DNA of 64,000 bases from Morinoia aosen (GCA_030386875.1 CM059566.1:38414068-38478067); one strand, 5' to 3'; counted from the stretch's first letter, positions 11,013-24,175 are shown. Numbers and translations: made by a program. Notes: generated from the sequence alone by a model not told the origin.

Positions 11013-13183
11013 ACGTATACTCAAAATTATTAATCAAAAATGTTTAGAAGTACTCATTAATTAATGCGTTCTGTTCAAAAATAAAAATTAAATAATTACA
11101 AAAAAACGCAACTCAAAAAATCCAAATCGAATAATCGTGTAAACACTAATCACAAGATTACCACTACTCAAAAGTACAGAGAAAAGGTTCGTAAAAATAC
11201 TAGTCACCAAACATTCTACCCAATAAAACCGCCCATAAAATATAAGGTTTTGTACAACAGCCGACACAGAAGTCATTGAGCTCAATTCCGAGTCCAATTC
11301 CGGTCGGGCGAGCGCCTGCAAAGATTGTAAAACTTGGAGCCCAGAACCCTGGGCATAAAACCCAGATTGTCTAATTCTGAAGGAAAGGCTTAGCCGGATA
11401 ACGAGATCACTGTAGAGAGGGAGATGTTTGGGTGGTAGGGTAATCTCCCGTTCCTCCAGAGGCTTTGAGTAAATTGCAGAAAATGATGATGAACCATCAC
11501 TCCGGATTCGAAAATTTGGACTCAGGAAGTCTAATGGAGACGTCGAAATGAAACATGTAAGATTTATACACGGCCCCTCAGTTTCTAATGAAGCTACTAA
11601 TTTAGAGTAGTCACTGAGGTAATCCATTACAAAATGATACGAAATAAGGATAGTGTTCTATGATAAGTAATGCTGTTCAATCATTCGACAGATATGCAAG
11701 GTACATGATTTCAACCATGAATGTTTTAAAAATACTGCTCTTCAATAATAAGCTGTCACAATTATAACCTTTTTTCTACATACACGTTCGCGGTCGCTTT
11801 GATCAATAAATTCTAACTTTTTAGAAAATTAATATACAGAAAGTATCGCTCACGGCCACTACAAATGAACTAAATTCTCGAGAAAAAAATACCGAACAAT
11901 TGTGAAAAACCACAGCTGCCATGAGTTACCTATAGCACTGCCTTGATGTAACTTAGTCCCAATACCATAACAAAGAAACACTTCACTTTCAATTGCGTCC
12001 GATCAAAATCATCAAACCAAACTCGACCGTCGGCCTCGCCCTTTCATTTGCGAATCGGACTCCCCGGCTGATAAGAGGAATGAGGAAACTGCCGCAGTTG
12101 TATCTTGACCCAGAACTTCTGAAGACGACATTTGGACGCAAAACACAGCTCAACAGCCCCTCGAGTCACCTCTACAGGCAAGCACTCCGTGTAATTGGTC
12201 TCTTTTTGTGGCAGTGCAAGCAACGTAAAAGCTATCCAAGGCGAGCTCATTCTGGGAATGATGTCTCTGCTAGGCAGCGAGTACACAGAAATTTCTCCAA
12301 AAGATCTCCAACTGACCGGTTGAAGAAGACGTTCAGGGGGTAAGAAATGTTTCGGCTCGACCAAAAGTTCGGAGACGAAGATTGGGGTTGTTCGAAAGAA
12401 CGATTAAAAAGCACACGCTTGCTTAGGCTAATAAGAAATTAGAAGTGGTGGAAAAAATTTGATTCAAGAAGAAATTTTACAAGATTTGCTAAGGGATATA
12501 ATGAAAATTGTAGATCCGGACTCAGCGACGAAAACAAAATGAAATGAATAAAGACATAACATTCAGGCATGAGTAGAATATAATTCTGAACTCTTGAAGT
12601 AACAATCAGTACGAATGGCAAAAAGAAATCAAAAAGTTCTTCCAATATCTCCAAACATCAGCCATAACAGCAACAGAGCAGTTGAACCGGTGAAACTACG
12701 AAATAAAGAGTACGACAATGAGTAGCATTTGCAGAACTGCAGAACGTAGGGCTGAGTAGTGCGTTTCACGGTCTCAGAGTTTTACTGTTCTCTCAAACCC
12801 TCTTAAAGAGGTGAGTGCAATTTGGTTTGGGATCCATTCGAATCTGTGCTCGACGATACAGTCGAAGTGCTCGAATTAGTCCTCGGGATGGCCATAAAAA
12901 TGGCAAGTATTATATTCTTCAGGAACTCTCAAGATAGAAAGAGACGAATGTGCCTTGTGGCAAATATCGTTATTTTTCGAGTCAGGAAACGTACAGACGA
13001 TTCAACGGAAAAATTGAATTTGAAATTTATGAACCACTAGGACAGCTAAAAGAGATAAGACTGAAAATTACGTGGCTTAAAAAAAGATGTTTCAGTTATA
13101 GGACTTTGAATATCGGAAAGATGATGTGTGATGGAGACATGCTTATAATGCCGTCAATGAAGACGTGAAAGACGAAAATACAT
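11013..13183. other. Unassigned intronic sequence with one 179-codon open frame
   Basis: The longest non-repeat open frame of the window is here, minus strand 11088-11627. It shows no family motif, and its ends are rich in isoleucine and phenylalanine codons typical of AT-rich noncoding DNA. Overlapping frames on both strands at 11993-12364 are likewise unassigned. An unrecognised transposon remnant or chance openness are both possible; I do not call a gene. Confidence 0.45.
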
Positions 13184-13523
13184 AGTCCAAGTATGATTTG
13201 ATTAGATTACCAGTTAGGTTAACCCTCCTTATCCGCCACAAAGGTGGTACAAAGGGAGGAGGGAGGAAGGCACCATCTAGTATGGTGTTAAGGGAACGCG
13301 GAATCTATGCTGAAAGGGCATAGAAACAATAAGTTGAGAAAGAAGATTATGAAACATTTTCAAAGTCGAAGGAGAAATTAGTAGGTGCTGAAAAACAGGA
13401 CAGCAATGAACCGACAAAAAGATGGTCCTTCACATAACAAATACATTTCATTTTAACAAAATGAGATATTTTTATTTTGATAAAATCAGCTCTCAGCTCG
13501 GGCCCTCACAAGTCCAAGTATGA
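13184..13523 (-). mobile_element. SINE-like element, head-truncated, perfect 13-bp TSD
   Basis: AGTCCAAGTATGA occurs at 13184-13196 and again at 13511-13523, exactly flanking a family member at 13197-13510. The tail side reads GATTAGATTA, the alternative (TAATC)n tail of this family. The other end stops at CTCGGGCCCTCACA, so about 50 bp of the head is missing, the usual sign of 5' truncation during target-primed reverse transcription. The perfect duplication marks a recent insertion. Confidence 0.93.
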
Positions 13524-14138
13524 ATATTCGGCTCAACTGAATAACAAACGGTCCGACAAGTTTCACTACTAAAGTTATCAGACTTACAGAAAGTTATTAT
13601 GAAAAACCCATTTCCTACTAAAATTTTCAAATACGCTCAAAATAATGCGACATTCTTCAATCCTGATCTGATATTTTCTCTCGTAAATGCTGGAATAATG
13701 AAGAGATCTTGGGCGACGACAACTTGAATAGAGACGTCTTCAGAAGATTGGCGGGAGCCCCTATACAATCCCAAGTCCTGGACGCATGCGAAAGCTTTGA
13801 AGGGAACTTGAGAAGCGATGGCTTAAATGGTAGAATATTCATTTCAAAGCGTTTCATGAGCAGCAAAGTGAACAGGGAACATAGTCAGCATCGCAAATAT
13901 ATTTTTGAGTTTGCTGTTCAACGTTTTGATTGCCTTTGTTTTGGAGTTGCAATGAAAGTCCTTAAACCCAGATTACCTTTCACAATTGATTTCCACACAA
14001 AGTTACGGAGAAGAAAAGATACTTCAAATTATTAATGAGGATAATACTCAATGTTTTTTAAAACAATTATGCAAAAAATTATGCAGGATGTTCATCATGC
14101 AAGATTAAAGCACTATGGAAAACGAAGCACATTGACGG
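13524..14138. other. Unassigned intronic sequence
   Basis: Contains an open frame of 108 codons on the plus strand (13709-14035) with no recognisable motif. No array or transposon end seen. Confidence 0.45.
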
Positions 14139-14142
14139 TTTA

Positions 14143-14464
14143 CTCGTTGACCGCGATGGGTTGAACTGAAGTTCAAAGTTCGACTCAAATTTTGAGTAAA
14201 TGGTGGTAAGAAATTTGGAAAATTAAAAATGGGTTGAACTGAAGTTCAATATTCGACTCAAATTTAAAGCCCATTATAGTAAATAATTTTGAAAATAGGA
14301 AACATAAACTGGACCGTGCATTCATTTTGTAAAATGATTTGATTGAGCTATGACAAATTTAGCTTTGATTGAGTACTTTTGAAAATTGAGTCTGTGACGA
14401 CTGGTCGGTGAGCAGCATCATGAACGCATCCTCCGTGTGCAACGGCGGCTCAAATCGCGATGCA
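14143..14464 (+). mobile_element. piggyBac-type MITE, copy 1
   Basis: A 0.3-kb element with the internal motif TGAACTGAAGTTCAA and end block GGCGGCTCAAATCGCGATGCA, bounded on the right by TTAA (14465-14468) and on the left by TTTA (14139-14142), a likely decayed TTAA. The left end CTCGTTGACCGCGATGG matches copy 2 (CACGTTAACTGCGATGG) and, less well, copy 3. Inside, the TGAACTGAAGTTCAA segment is itself duplicated (about 14162 and 14235). It has no coding capacity. TTAA targets and a CAC(T/G)TTGACTGCG-like end fit the piggyBac superfamily. Confidence 0.72.
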
Positions 14465-14468
14465 TTAA

Positions 14469-15165
14469 AATTATGAAAGCAGCCACCCTCGTGTTTGCTG
14501 TCGCTTCAACTGTTCCGTACGCAAACTCAGAAAATAAAAATATTTAGAATAGCCAAGTTTGTGCGAAAAATTTAAGGCTCCGGGCATCCTCAACGGAAAT
14601 GTGCATGAAAATTAAAATGAAATGTTCTTTTCTGTTGGAAAAAATCTACGCGATAAAAAAACAGATTTTATGCATTGTTTCGTTTTTCCCGTTAGAATAT
14701 GAAAGAATTTACTATTGATGGAAATAAAAATACTTTTCAAAATTTTATGTACCTCATATTAGAATAAATTTGTATACGATCTCACAATTTTTGACAATTG
14801 AAGGTAATATCGAAACAACTTAAGCACAATGCAAATTGCCAAAGCTTCTTATTACTAACTTTTCTACACGAGGGAAAATTTTATACGGAAATAGATTATT
14901 GATGCAGTGTACATCGCGTGGTTTTACATTACTGTATGTAGTTTGAAGAAATCAAAATCTATTCGAAAAAATCTACCCCACTATGTGTAATAATGATAAT
15001 GATGCGAATAACCTTGATAACCTTAGTAGAAGTTTTATTTCTGGATTTATTTTTAAAGTTGCATTTCGGTGAACAGCGTTGTGTTAATACGGTAATAAAA
15101 AAATGACGTTACTGTTAAAAACATTAAAAATATTTTTATGCTTATGTACATCTTTTGAGGTCTAA
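14469..15165. other. Unassigned AT-rich intronic sequence
   Basis: No open frame, exon, array or transposon end recognised between the two MITE copies. Confidence 0.5.
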
Positions 15166-15345
15166 TTAACACGTTAACTGCGATGGAATAAACTGAAGTT
15201 CAATATTCAATTCAAATTTGAAGTCAAATGTGCTAATTAACTTCGAAAATAGCAAACATTAACTGTATCGGGGCCTTCATTTAGCTCTCATCAAGCATAA
15301 ATAAAAAATGAGTTAGTGACTGCAGGTGAATCAGCAACATTATGA
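15166..15345 (+). mobile_element. piggyBac-type MITE, copy 2, 3'-truncated
   Basis: Starts at an intact TTAA (15166-15169) followed by CACGTTAACTGCGATGG and AACTGAAGTTCAATATTCA. The middle (CAAACATTAACTGTATCG) aligns with the middle of copy 3 near 35.0 kb. The GGCGGCTCA end block is absent, so it is truncated around 15345. Confidence 0.7.
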
Positions 15346-16544
15346 AAATCACCTAAGTGATCCCGGGTGGGTCACTTCGCAGGACATACTCGTATGTTAA
15401 TACGTACGTTACATATACATTAACGTGCTTACAAGCAAGTACACCCTCCCATAGAAACCGTCCACCGTACAAAAAGAAACCCTGGATTTTTGTTAATCCA
15501 GGAAAGTGGCTGGAATAACTTCTTGTGGCCACTGAAAAGTTACTCGGCCACATCCTCTCTTCACTTCCTCAACGAGCCTATATTCTCACAAAATAATTGT
15601 GTAATAAATCTAAAATTGAGATTAATTTCGAAACTCTTTCTTGTGTGACATGAACAATAGTTAAATAATTCCCACAGTTTAGTAATTCAGTCCATGCAAG
15701 TGAATCACTGAACTTGCCTATTCATCTAGATAGTTTTCAATACCAGCTTAAGTCTGTAATAAAAATAACTTTTAGAACCCCATTCAGTTCGATATGACGT
15801 CTAGTCGATCAAAATCTTCCAATAATTTTTTATATTGACAGTTTCGCCTCGTGGCGGCAAGCGATCCCTAGAAGTTTTGACGTGGTCTTTTCTGTGCATT
15901 CCCTACTCCGCCTCCCACACTTGCTCATAACTCTTCTAGCACGAGGCAGTTCATGTCGACATCTAAGATGAGAAGATGAAAGTTGCGTTCCAAAGTTGAA
16001 ACATCGAAGTTCTTAAAGGAAATGACGGAAGATTGAGAAACTGTTGCGAAAACAGCAAGAATTGTCGTTAATTTATGCACGAAAAAAGTTATAAGCTTCA
16101 TCAAAAAGAGCACATATGTTAATCGAGAAGTGCAAGCAAACCTGAAGTATGTAGGAGAATTGCGATTAGACTCGATTTAATCTCGCACAAAATACAGTTA
16201 CGATTCCCTGAATCATCTTATCAGATATTAAGTTGGTTGTAGAGGAATTTATCAAGAGACATATGCTTCTACACCCGGAACTGCCGGTTGTTTGTTGGCT
16301 ACTGGGAAGATGAGTCGATTTTTCATCCCCCATCATCCCACACCGATAACAGTGGTGAAGATATGATCTTATTTACCAAAAGTATGAACCAATGACGCTC
16401 CCAATAGCCAAATGAGCGAAAGCGAGTTGGGCAGAAGCAGAGACCAGGGTTAGTGAGTCGGGGAATCTTTTCCTTCCCTAGGCCGTTCATAGAGTGTTAA
16501 TTTTAGCATCCCTTAACACAGAGATGTGCAAGGAGTAAAAAGAT
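15346..16544. other. Unassigned intronic sequence
   Basis: Short frames only. No exon, array or transposon end recognised. Confidence 0.5.
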
Positions 16545-16720
16545 GGAGATATTATTTATTATGAAGTTGAGGGAATGATAAATCTATGCAAAAGGTGCGT
16601 TTTTGCACTGAATCCCTTGCGCATAGCAGCAGGATATTCATAAGGGAGGTTAAGAAATTAGACGAAAGTTGATGAAGAAAGCCAAACGTACTGAAAAGCA
16701 GGACAGCAGAGAACCAAAAG
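16545..16720 (-). mobile_element. SINE-like element fragment interrupted by a second copy
   Basis: TATTATGAAGTTGAGGGAA, CTTGCGCATAGCA and GGACAGCAGAGAACC follow the family order and then stop where the next copy begins. The remainder of this copy is not seen on the far side, so it was truncated or deleted. Confidence 0.7.
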
Positions 16721-17043
16721 ATTAGATTAAATGTTAGTTTAAGCCTCCTTACCCGTAAAAAAAGCATTTCAAAGAGAAGGAAGGACGCATTATTTAGAGC
16801 ACAACATGCACAGAAACACTAAGATAACGAAGAAACTTATGAAGCAAAATAAAAGTTCAAAAAGAAACCAGTAGATGCTGTAAAAAAGACAGCAGCGAAT
16901 CAAGCAATGATTGTCCGTGGCAAAATAAGAAACCTATTCTATTTCAACATTTGGAAGGCTTACCTAACTTATAGCTCGTTACCTCACAAATTCCCCCTGA
17001 GAGAGCTAATTCCCGTTGAATCAGAAGTTGCGCTCCCTAGGGC
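16721..17043 (-). mobile_element. SINE-like element copy adjoining the preceding fragment
   Basis: Starts with the (TAATC)n-type tail ATTAGATTAAATGTTAGTTT and continues through CCTCCTTACCCG, GACAGCAGCGAATCAAG, CTACCTAACTTATAGCTC to the head GAGCTAATTCCCGTTGAATC. It is diverged and lacks an obvious target-site duplication. Confidence 0.78.
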
Positions 17044-17523
17044 GTCGGCTATTCATGTTCACCTACGAGACGCAGGGCTTGTAGTAAACTCGAGTGAGTC
17101 TCGCACTTTAGCTCAAGCAAAAAAACGAGAAACAATGAAAGTCGCATTTTCGTCATCATATGAAATTCAAAACATGCTTCGATCTGCTAATGGAGTTCGT
17201 GGTGAATCCTGACATGTCCCAAAGGAATGTTTTGCTTCCAACGTTCATGAAGGTTATTCGCTTTCCCGTATTACTTGCATCACCACGAGTTGAATGTCAG
17301 ATCGTAATAACCATCACTTATTTGAACAAAATCGCTTCTTCTGTCTATAAATACCTTACAAGTTGCAATATTGCGCAGGAATCAAGTCACACAGAAGTGA
17401 AAGGTCTTTGAGCTGCCTTCGCTGGAAACGTATCATCTCGAGAGTTGTGTTGACGCTTCACTTTGCAGGAGGTCATTTTACAGCGTCTCGTGCGACACTT
17501 CATCAGCTCGAGCTCTGCTCTTC

Positions 17524-17850
17524 CGGTGGCTGCTTCTAAGGTAAAAAAAATCTCTTGCTTCAAGTTATTTTTTGTTCCGAGAAAAAACACCGAATTCGGC
17601 TTTCGAGTAGGCTTTGTTTGCTTTATGAAAGATGTTTCTAGGGACATATATGTTTGAAATACAGTGTGTGTTTGTATTAATAGGTAAGCGGTGGCTGCCT
17701 CTGGAGCACAAAAAAAAAAAAATTCGCGCCTGCCGCGTTGCGCTTCAGGTTATTTTTGTTCTGAGAAAGAGCACTGAATTGTGCCTTTCGAGTAGACAAT
17801 GCTTGCTTTCCAAAAAATATTTCTAGGCTCATTTATATTTTAAATTCAGT
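17524..17850 (+). repeat. Doublet of a unit of about 165 bp
   Basis: CGGTGGCTGCTTCTAAGG ... TTCAAGTTATTTTTTGTTCC ... TTTCGAGTAGGCTTTG ... TTTCTAGG is repeated once as CGGTGGCTGCCTCTGGAG ... TTCAGGTTATTTTTGTTC ... TTTCGAGTAGACAATG ... TTTCTAGG. The two halves have diverged noticeably. The first half contains short open frames on both strands, but nothing recognisable. Confidence 0.8.
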
Positions 17851-18663
17851 GCGTAGAAATATCAATGGATGAGGCGGAAAAATAAGTAGCAGATAAATTC
17901 AGTCACTTACAAATGAGATGCAACGGAAGAGAGGCTTAAATAATGTTTAAATTTCACTCAAGATAGATTTCATACATGAAACGATATCTGCTAACGTGGT
18001 AAGATATATATTCTCCGTGACAGTGAATTTCGACCGTGAATTTCACGACAGAGACGTGCAAAGAGTCGTAGGACGGAGACACACTTAGTATGAAGTTGAG
18101 AAATTAGGAATTCAACTCGAATAATAAGGAAATTTTAGCAAAGAGAGGAGCTCCCAGTCCTCCCGACTCGCCCTAAGCAACATCCCACTGCGTCTACGAC
18201 CGGAACTGCCATTTCCGGATATCGGCATTTTCTGCCTTGAAGTTCACAAAACAAATATCTACAGGCTAATTTGCCAAAATTCGGCTCCACCTCAAGCTAG
18301 TTTTTATTTATGGTACTGAATAAGATGAATGAAATTTACGGCTTAGTGAATTAATTACACCCATGTTGTTGTCGAAAAATGACTTACTTAAACAGTGTTT
18401 ACGAATGTCAGTGCGAAAAATGACGTCAACAACGTGTAGATATAACGACTTAGCGTGGCGGAGAAAATATTTGTTATTTCCAATCAAAAATACAAAAGTG
18501 CTCTAGCACATTCGAGTAAAAATTCCTCTTTAGCGCTTAGTTATATGCGCGACGTATGTAGCAGGTGAAAATGGTGTCCGTTTCATACCGTACAAATCAA
18601 CGTAAGAAAATGTAACATAATCGAAAAAATACTCTAGAACTACCACGGTCAACAACCTGAAAA
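17851..18663. other. Unassigned intronic sequence
   Basis: At about 18060-18100, GGACGGAGACACACTTAGTATGAAG could be a short relic of the SINE family (compare GGCACCATTTAGTATGGAG). Otherwise nothing is recognised. Confidence 0.45.
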
Positions 18664-19888
18664 TGCAGTGCAGGTTGCACCCGTAAATACAGGTTGCACC
18701 GGTAAATGCAGGTTGCACCCATAAATGCAGGTTGCACCCATAAATGCAGGTTGCACCCGTAAATACAGGTTGCACCCGTAAATACAGGTTGCACCGGTAA
18801 ATACAGGTTGCACCGGTAAATACAGGTTGCACCGGTAAATACAGGTTGCACCGGTAAATACAGGTTGCACCCGTAAATACAGGTTGCACCCGTAAATACA
18901 GGTTGCACCCGTAAATACAGGTTGCACCCGTAAATACAGGTTGCACCCGTAAATACAGGTTGCACCCGTAAATACAGGTTGCATCCGTAAATACAAGTTG
19001 CACCCGTAAATACAGGTTGCACCGGTAAATACAGGTTGCACCGGTAAATACAGGTTGCACCGGTAAATACAGGTTGCACCCGTAAATACAGGTTGCACCC
19101 GTAAATACAGGTTGCACCCGTAAATACAGGTTGCACCCGTAAATACAGGTTGCACCCGTAAATACAGGTTGCACCGGTAAATACAGGTTGCACCGGTAAA
19201 TACAGGTTGCACCCGTAAATACAGGTTGCACCCGTAAATACAGGTTGCACCCGTAAATACAGGTTGCACCCGTAAATACAGGTTGCACCCGTAAATACAG
19301 GTTGCACCCGTAAATACAGGTTGCACCCGTAAATACAGGTTGCACCCGTAAATACAAGTTGCACCGGTAAATACAGGTTGCACCGGTAAATACAGGTTGC
19401 ACCCGTAAATACAGGTTGCACCCGTAAATACAGGTTGCACCCGTAAATACAGGTTGCACCGGTAAATACAGGTTGCACCCGTAAATACAGGTTGCACCCG
19501 TAAATACAGGTTGCACCCGTAAATACAGGTTGCACCCGTAAATACAGGTTGCACCCGTAAATACAGGTTGCACCCGTAAATACAGGTTGCACCCGTAAAT
19601 ACAGGTTGCACCCGTAAATACAGGTTGCACCGGTAAATACAGGTTGCACCCGTAAATACAGGTTGCACCCGTAAATACAGGTTGCACCCGTAAATACAGG
19701 TTGCACCCGTAAATACAGGTTGCACCCGTAAATACAGGTTGCACCCGTAAATACAGGTTGCACCTGTAAATACAGGTTGCACCCGTAAATACAGGTTGCA
19801 CCCGTAAATACAGGTTGCACCGGTAAATACAGGTTTCACCCGTAAATACAGGTTGCACCTGTAAATACAGGTTGGACCTGTAAATACT
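18664..19888. repeat. 19-bp tandem array, about 64 units
   Basis: Units read GTAAATACAGGTTGCACC plus one variable base giving CCCG or CCGG joints. Some units at the left edge are AAATGCAGG variants. The period of 19 is not a multiple of three and the unit lacks stops on the minus strand, so all three minus frames stay open with a 19-residue period (407-467 codons). The openness is a consequence of the unit and is not evidence of coding. Edge units are diverged and central units nearly identical. Confidence 0.97.
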
Positions 19889-20194
19889 AGCGCATTTTCT
19901 CGAACACAGCAATGAGAATAACTCAACGTGCACGCTCGATTAATGCACTTGCATAAGCGTTTTGTTACTGTTGCCTTGACAACGCGCCAATCCTCTTAGC
20001 GTGCCATGTCCCGATGCTCATCGCTATGCACCACATTAGTTTCGATAAATACTTTACTTTCTCGGGCATGCTATGAGTTCAGCGCCCATTATTGTAATTA
20101 CTCTGACTCAACTGAAAAATTATATTCGATTAGAACGAATGATTAAATTATTGTAGGGCGTAATTTTCTATGCAGCAATTCTCTTCGGACGATA
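19889..20194. other. Unassigned intronic sequence
   Basis: No recognisable feature in this short stretch between two arrays. Confidence 0.5.
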
Positions 20195-20475
20195 TCTCAT
20201 CAAGTAAATTCATTGATGTTTCGTCAAATGATGAATCAAGTAAATTCATTGATGTTTCATCAAATGAAGAATCGAGTAAATTCATTGACGTTTTATCAAG
20301 TGATGTAATCATACAAATTCATGTAAATTTCATCAAATGATGTAATGAAATGAATTCATTAATATTTCATAAAAAGTAACGAATTAAATCTATTTGAATT
20401 TCATCAAATGATATAATGAAATAAATCCACTGATATTATATCAAATAATATTATGAAATGAATTCATAGAGAATT
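20195..20475 (+). repeat. Degenerate array of a 36-60 bp unit
   Basis: AAATTCATTGATGTTTCATCAAATGATG-like units recur about six times with increasing decay to the right (AAATCCACTGATATTATATC). It is an old, low-identity array. Confidence 0.75.
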
Positions 20476-23304
20476 ATTCACCGAGCATGAACTCCGGCCT
20501 CCGATACCAGGCCTAGTCGAAAAAGGGACGAAATATCGGACGGTAGATTTTTCTTCTCGGTAGAATTTTCGGTAAATTCCCGCAGTTTGCAGCGCTCGTA
20601 AAGAAAGACCAGACCAGCGCGATGATGATGTACGACTGAAACTTTATCGAAGCAAAGCTACCGGTCAAGTTTAGAGTCTTCGTAAGTTTTAAATCAAGCT
20701 TCTTTCCCCTGAGAGAAGTTGAAAACTATTCCAAAAGAATTCAACTCCTTCGCAGAAAAATGACAAGAAGCTCTGAAGAGCCCAAGGCTTTATGCTTCGT
20801 TTTAAATTCAAGCTCATAGTTTCTTGGCACAGTGTGACGTAGAAAAAAATAATTGTAAACTTTATCGACCTTTCAGTATCGTTGGATTCTAAAAGTCATA
20901 TGTCACAGAAGTGGCTTTCCTAAAGAGTGAAGATTCTAATTATACGAAATTTTTGGTGGGCCCCGCGATTCCAGAGGCGCTATATTGATCCCAACTGCGC
21001 AGATTTGTAATTTGGCAATTTATCGATTGCTCAATGATTCTTTCTCATTATTGGGTTTGAAAATTATATCTCGAATAGATTTTCTATTTATTTATGCAAG
21101 CCTAAATTCATCCTACACTGGTAAAACGAATTTCATTTTACAAAGATGGCAAAATTCCATTCTCAATCTGAAATTATCAGCTTTGTTTGCCACTACAAGC
21201 AAACTTTCTATCAAATTTTCACTTTTAAGACCGAAGCTAAGATGCAAGGCTGCAACCTAATGAAGTCTAAAATTTTCAGTTTATATTACTTCCTAACTTA
21301 ACTCGGCGCTTCACCAATGCCATATTTCCATTAGTGCTGAGTGAATGTTATATAAACTAATCCCCCTGAGAAAAGAATAAATTCTGCGAAATAATTAACA
21401 TTTGGCCTTGTTCGTATTCAATTGAATTGAAGCTGAATTGGATTCTCGGACGTTTTCCAAGAAGCAGAAAATAGAAAAAAGGAAACTCGCACTGCGTGAA
21501 ATTCAGAGAAAGTGTAACATTTACCCACACTGAAGGAGGGTCTTATGAACGTGTTCCAAAAGTTTATTATAGTCTTGTATTTTTAAAAAGTCACCTGTTT
21601 TTTCAACTACCATACAATTTGGCTCCGTTTCATGTACGGACTTAATCTATTTCTATTTCAGCATTTAGAGCTGACGCATATCCATTAATTTGTTTTTAAC
21701 CACTAGCGCCTTTCAACACCGAAGTCGTGTTTTCAACAATTAGAAATTCATGTCATCCAGAGCTAAAAACATCTATTATCGATAGAGGGCACACAGTTAC
21801 ATTCTTTACAGCTTAAAAACTCATTTCGAGCCCAAACACAGTGAAGGGGGAACATGATTGAATTCTCCGCCACCGAGACACCCTTAATTTTCAGTCCATT
21901 ACACTAGCATTCGTCAGCCATACAACCACGTATCTCTCGAGCCCATACAAGCGGTCTTTGGTGCCCTCCGATCCATTCCAGACCCGCTCAACTTCATTGA
22001 AACAATTCCCATTGCCTGAAGCTTACATTCTCATTGATAGAATACTTGCTCTCTACTAGTAGAACATCTGAGCTCCCATTGGTACATAGAATACTTCCAC
22101 TTCACCACACGAGCAGCTCACTCTACATACGGTGGAACATTGATCGTCCCTCCGCAGAATGCACCCTACAGAAATGATGAAATACTTGTTCTTTGTTCGG
22201 TTTCCACTACGCACAACAACACAGCGAGAGGCCCAGACACTGGTTACTGGTTACTGTTTAATGCAAATTTCAATAATGCTAATTACTGTGAAATGGAGCA
22301 ACATTTCCGTCGGACGGAAGTCTCTGAGTGGCACCAGCGCTCCTACAATGAGCTCATAGATCGTCATTATGCTCCTTAGTCAAGTTTCAATGAGGCTTAA
22401 TGCTTCAGCGCACAACAGGAGGGAGGTTTCTGGTCGGAGGAATGTCGAAATTTCTTCCGTTCCCTTGAATATAAATTCAACTTGTCTTCTCGTATGCTAT
22501 TCAATTGGAAACGTGTCATTGGTCGTTTCTTGAAGCATTGGTTGTTTATTAAGCGGATTTTAAAGTTTAGATTAACTTTTCCCCATGGGGGCAACTTGGT
22601 CTATGCATGAAAGTTTGTCTCCGCACTTTGCATGCCCTCTAGTCATGAAGAAGACTTTGCGGGGCGGACTATCTCTAAATAATAGCAGAAATGACCCAAC
22701 TTGGAGAACACCATCTGTTTGACTCAAAACAAAGAGTTCAAACTTCTGAGTTTTGACTTGAAATTTCTCTTCTGTCTCTTAACAAACTGAAAGCTCACCA
22801 AGTTTTAGAGGTCGAATCATCGATTTTGAACAGGTGAAGCGAAGAACTAATTCCTGGTACCACAGATTTCTGGGGAGAGTTTCTCGTATGTTTCATGCTT
22901 CCTGAAGGTTTGTTCCTCGATACTCACGTTGTAGCAGCGAATACATTTCATGACAGCAGCAAAAGGTATTACTCTAAGTGAATGTTTGTTTGATTCAGAC
23001 CATAATAAAGGCAATAAAGGGACTGAAAATCATCAGTTAGAATGTCTCTCATGCTACTTAGAAGCGAAGCTTACGCTTTTGATATTTTGATGACAAATGA
23101 ACAGGCTTTCCAAACTTCTTCCTCTGGTGGTCTTGTAACATGTAACAAAGCGTCATACGTGCACGAGTCGAAGATCCATAATACTTTTGAAACATGTAGG
23201 TCATTCGTATGCCATGTAGGCATTCGAAACATGCAGGTCATTCGAGAACACTGGTCACATCGAAGGCGTTTCAAAACAGATCGTATGAAAAATTTTAACA
23301 ACCT
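20476..23304. other. Unassigned intronic sequence
   Basis: 2.8 kb with only short frames (up to 91 codons). Around 23195-23245 the words ACATGTAGGTCATTCG, CATGTAGGCATTCG and AACATGCAGGTCATTCG form a small triplet repeat. No exon seen. Confidence 0.5.
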
Positions 23305-23655
23305 TTAAGTTACCTACGTTTTAGTCTCTTTTGATCATTAAGATACCTATGTATAAGTTATCCACTTTTTAGTTTCTTTTGGGTATTAAGGTTCATATAA
23401 GTTACCTACAATTTAGTTTCTCTTGGTCATTAAGATACCTTTAAGTTACCCACTTTTTAGTTTCTTTTGGGCATTAAGTTATCTTTATGTTACCTCCAAT
23501 TTGGTTTCTTTTGGTCATTAAGATACCTATAACTGACCGACATTTTAGTTTCTTTTGGTCATTAGGTTACCTTTAAGTTACCGATATTTTAATTTCTTTA
23601 GGTCGTTGACTTACCTCTAAGTTACCCTAATTTTAACTTCTTTTGGTAATTTGGG
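23305..23655 (+). repeat. Degenerate 46-bp array, about eight units
   Basis: Units resemble AAGTTACCTACATTTTAGTT then TCTTTTGGTCATTAAGATACC. The motif TTTAGTTTCTTTTGG recurs at roughly 46-bp spacing. Individual units differ at many positions. Confidence 0.85.
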
Positions 23656-24175
23656 TTACGCAGACGTATTATAAGTTATATTGGTAGTTAACGTCTGTTT
23701 CCCACAACAAATGTTCTTCTTCGTCGTTTCAAAGTTTTAAATTGATACCATGAAACTGATTCAAAAAATTCTTTCAACCGATTTTCGTTAGACTTGTGAC
23801 ATTTCCGGTAAATTCAACGTGAGGCATTGATATTTCCAGCAATCACGTTACTGCTGAAAAGCGCATTTAGGCTGATGAAACCTGTAAACAGATCAGCTAA
23901 CACAAAAAGACCTCAGTGAAGAACACTAGAACCCATTCCTATCAAAACAGAGAATGAAAAAGAATGTCAGAAAAATAAGTCAAGTACCCCAACACGGGTT
24001 TTGAAAAACGAGAACGAAACAGCTCCAGGTAATAAAAATAATTAAAATTCTACAAAGTCTATGAAAATACCACGGTTATATTTATACCTGCACTCTGCAT
24101 CGGCTACAAAAAAAACGACATGCTTCTCACATTGTTTGATTGGAACTAAAAAGAACAATTAATGCAGGAGGGGAA
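23656..24175. other. Unassigned intronic sequence
   Basis: Nothing recognised between the 46-bp array and the exon-derived repeats. Confidence 0.5.

Noticed and set aside
11088..11627. 179-codon minus frame as a gene
   Set aside because: No domain, composition like AT-rich noncoding DNA, and located inside the channel intron; kept only as an unassigned open frame.
18530..19933. Open frames of 407-467 codons over the 19-bp array
   Set aside because: All three frames of the strand are open with the same peptide period, the expected result of a stop-free unit of 19 bp.
23071..23301. Minus frame with RPPEEEVWKACS, faintly like the KCNQ N-terminal ERPxGWK motif
   Set aside because: Lies downstream of the S5 exon in transcript order, lacks the YNFLERP context and has no suitable splice sites recognised.
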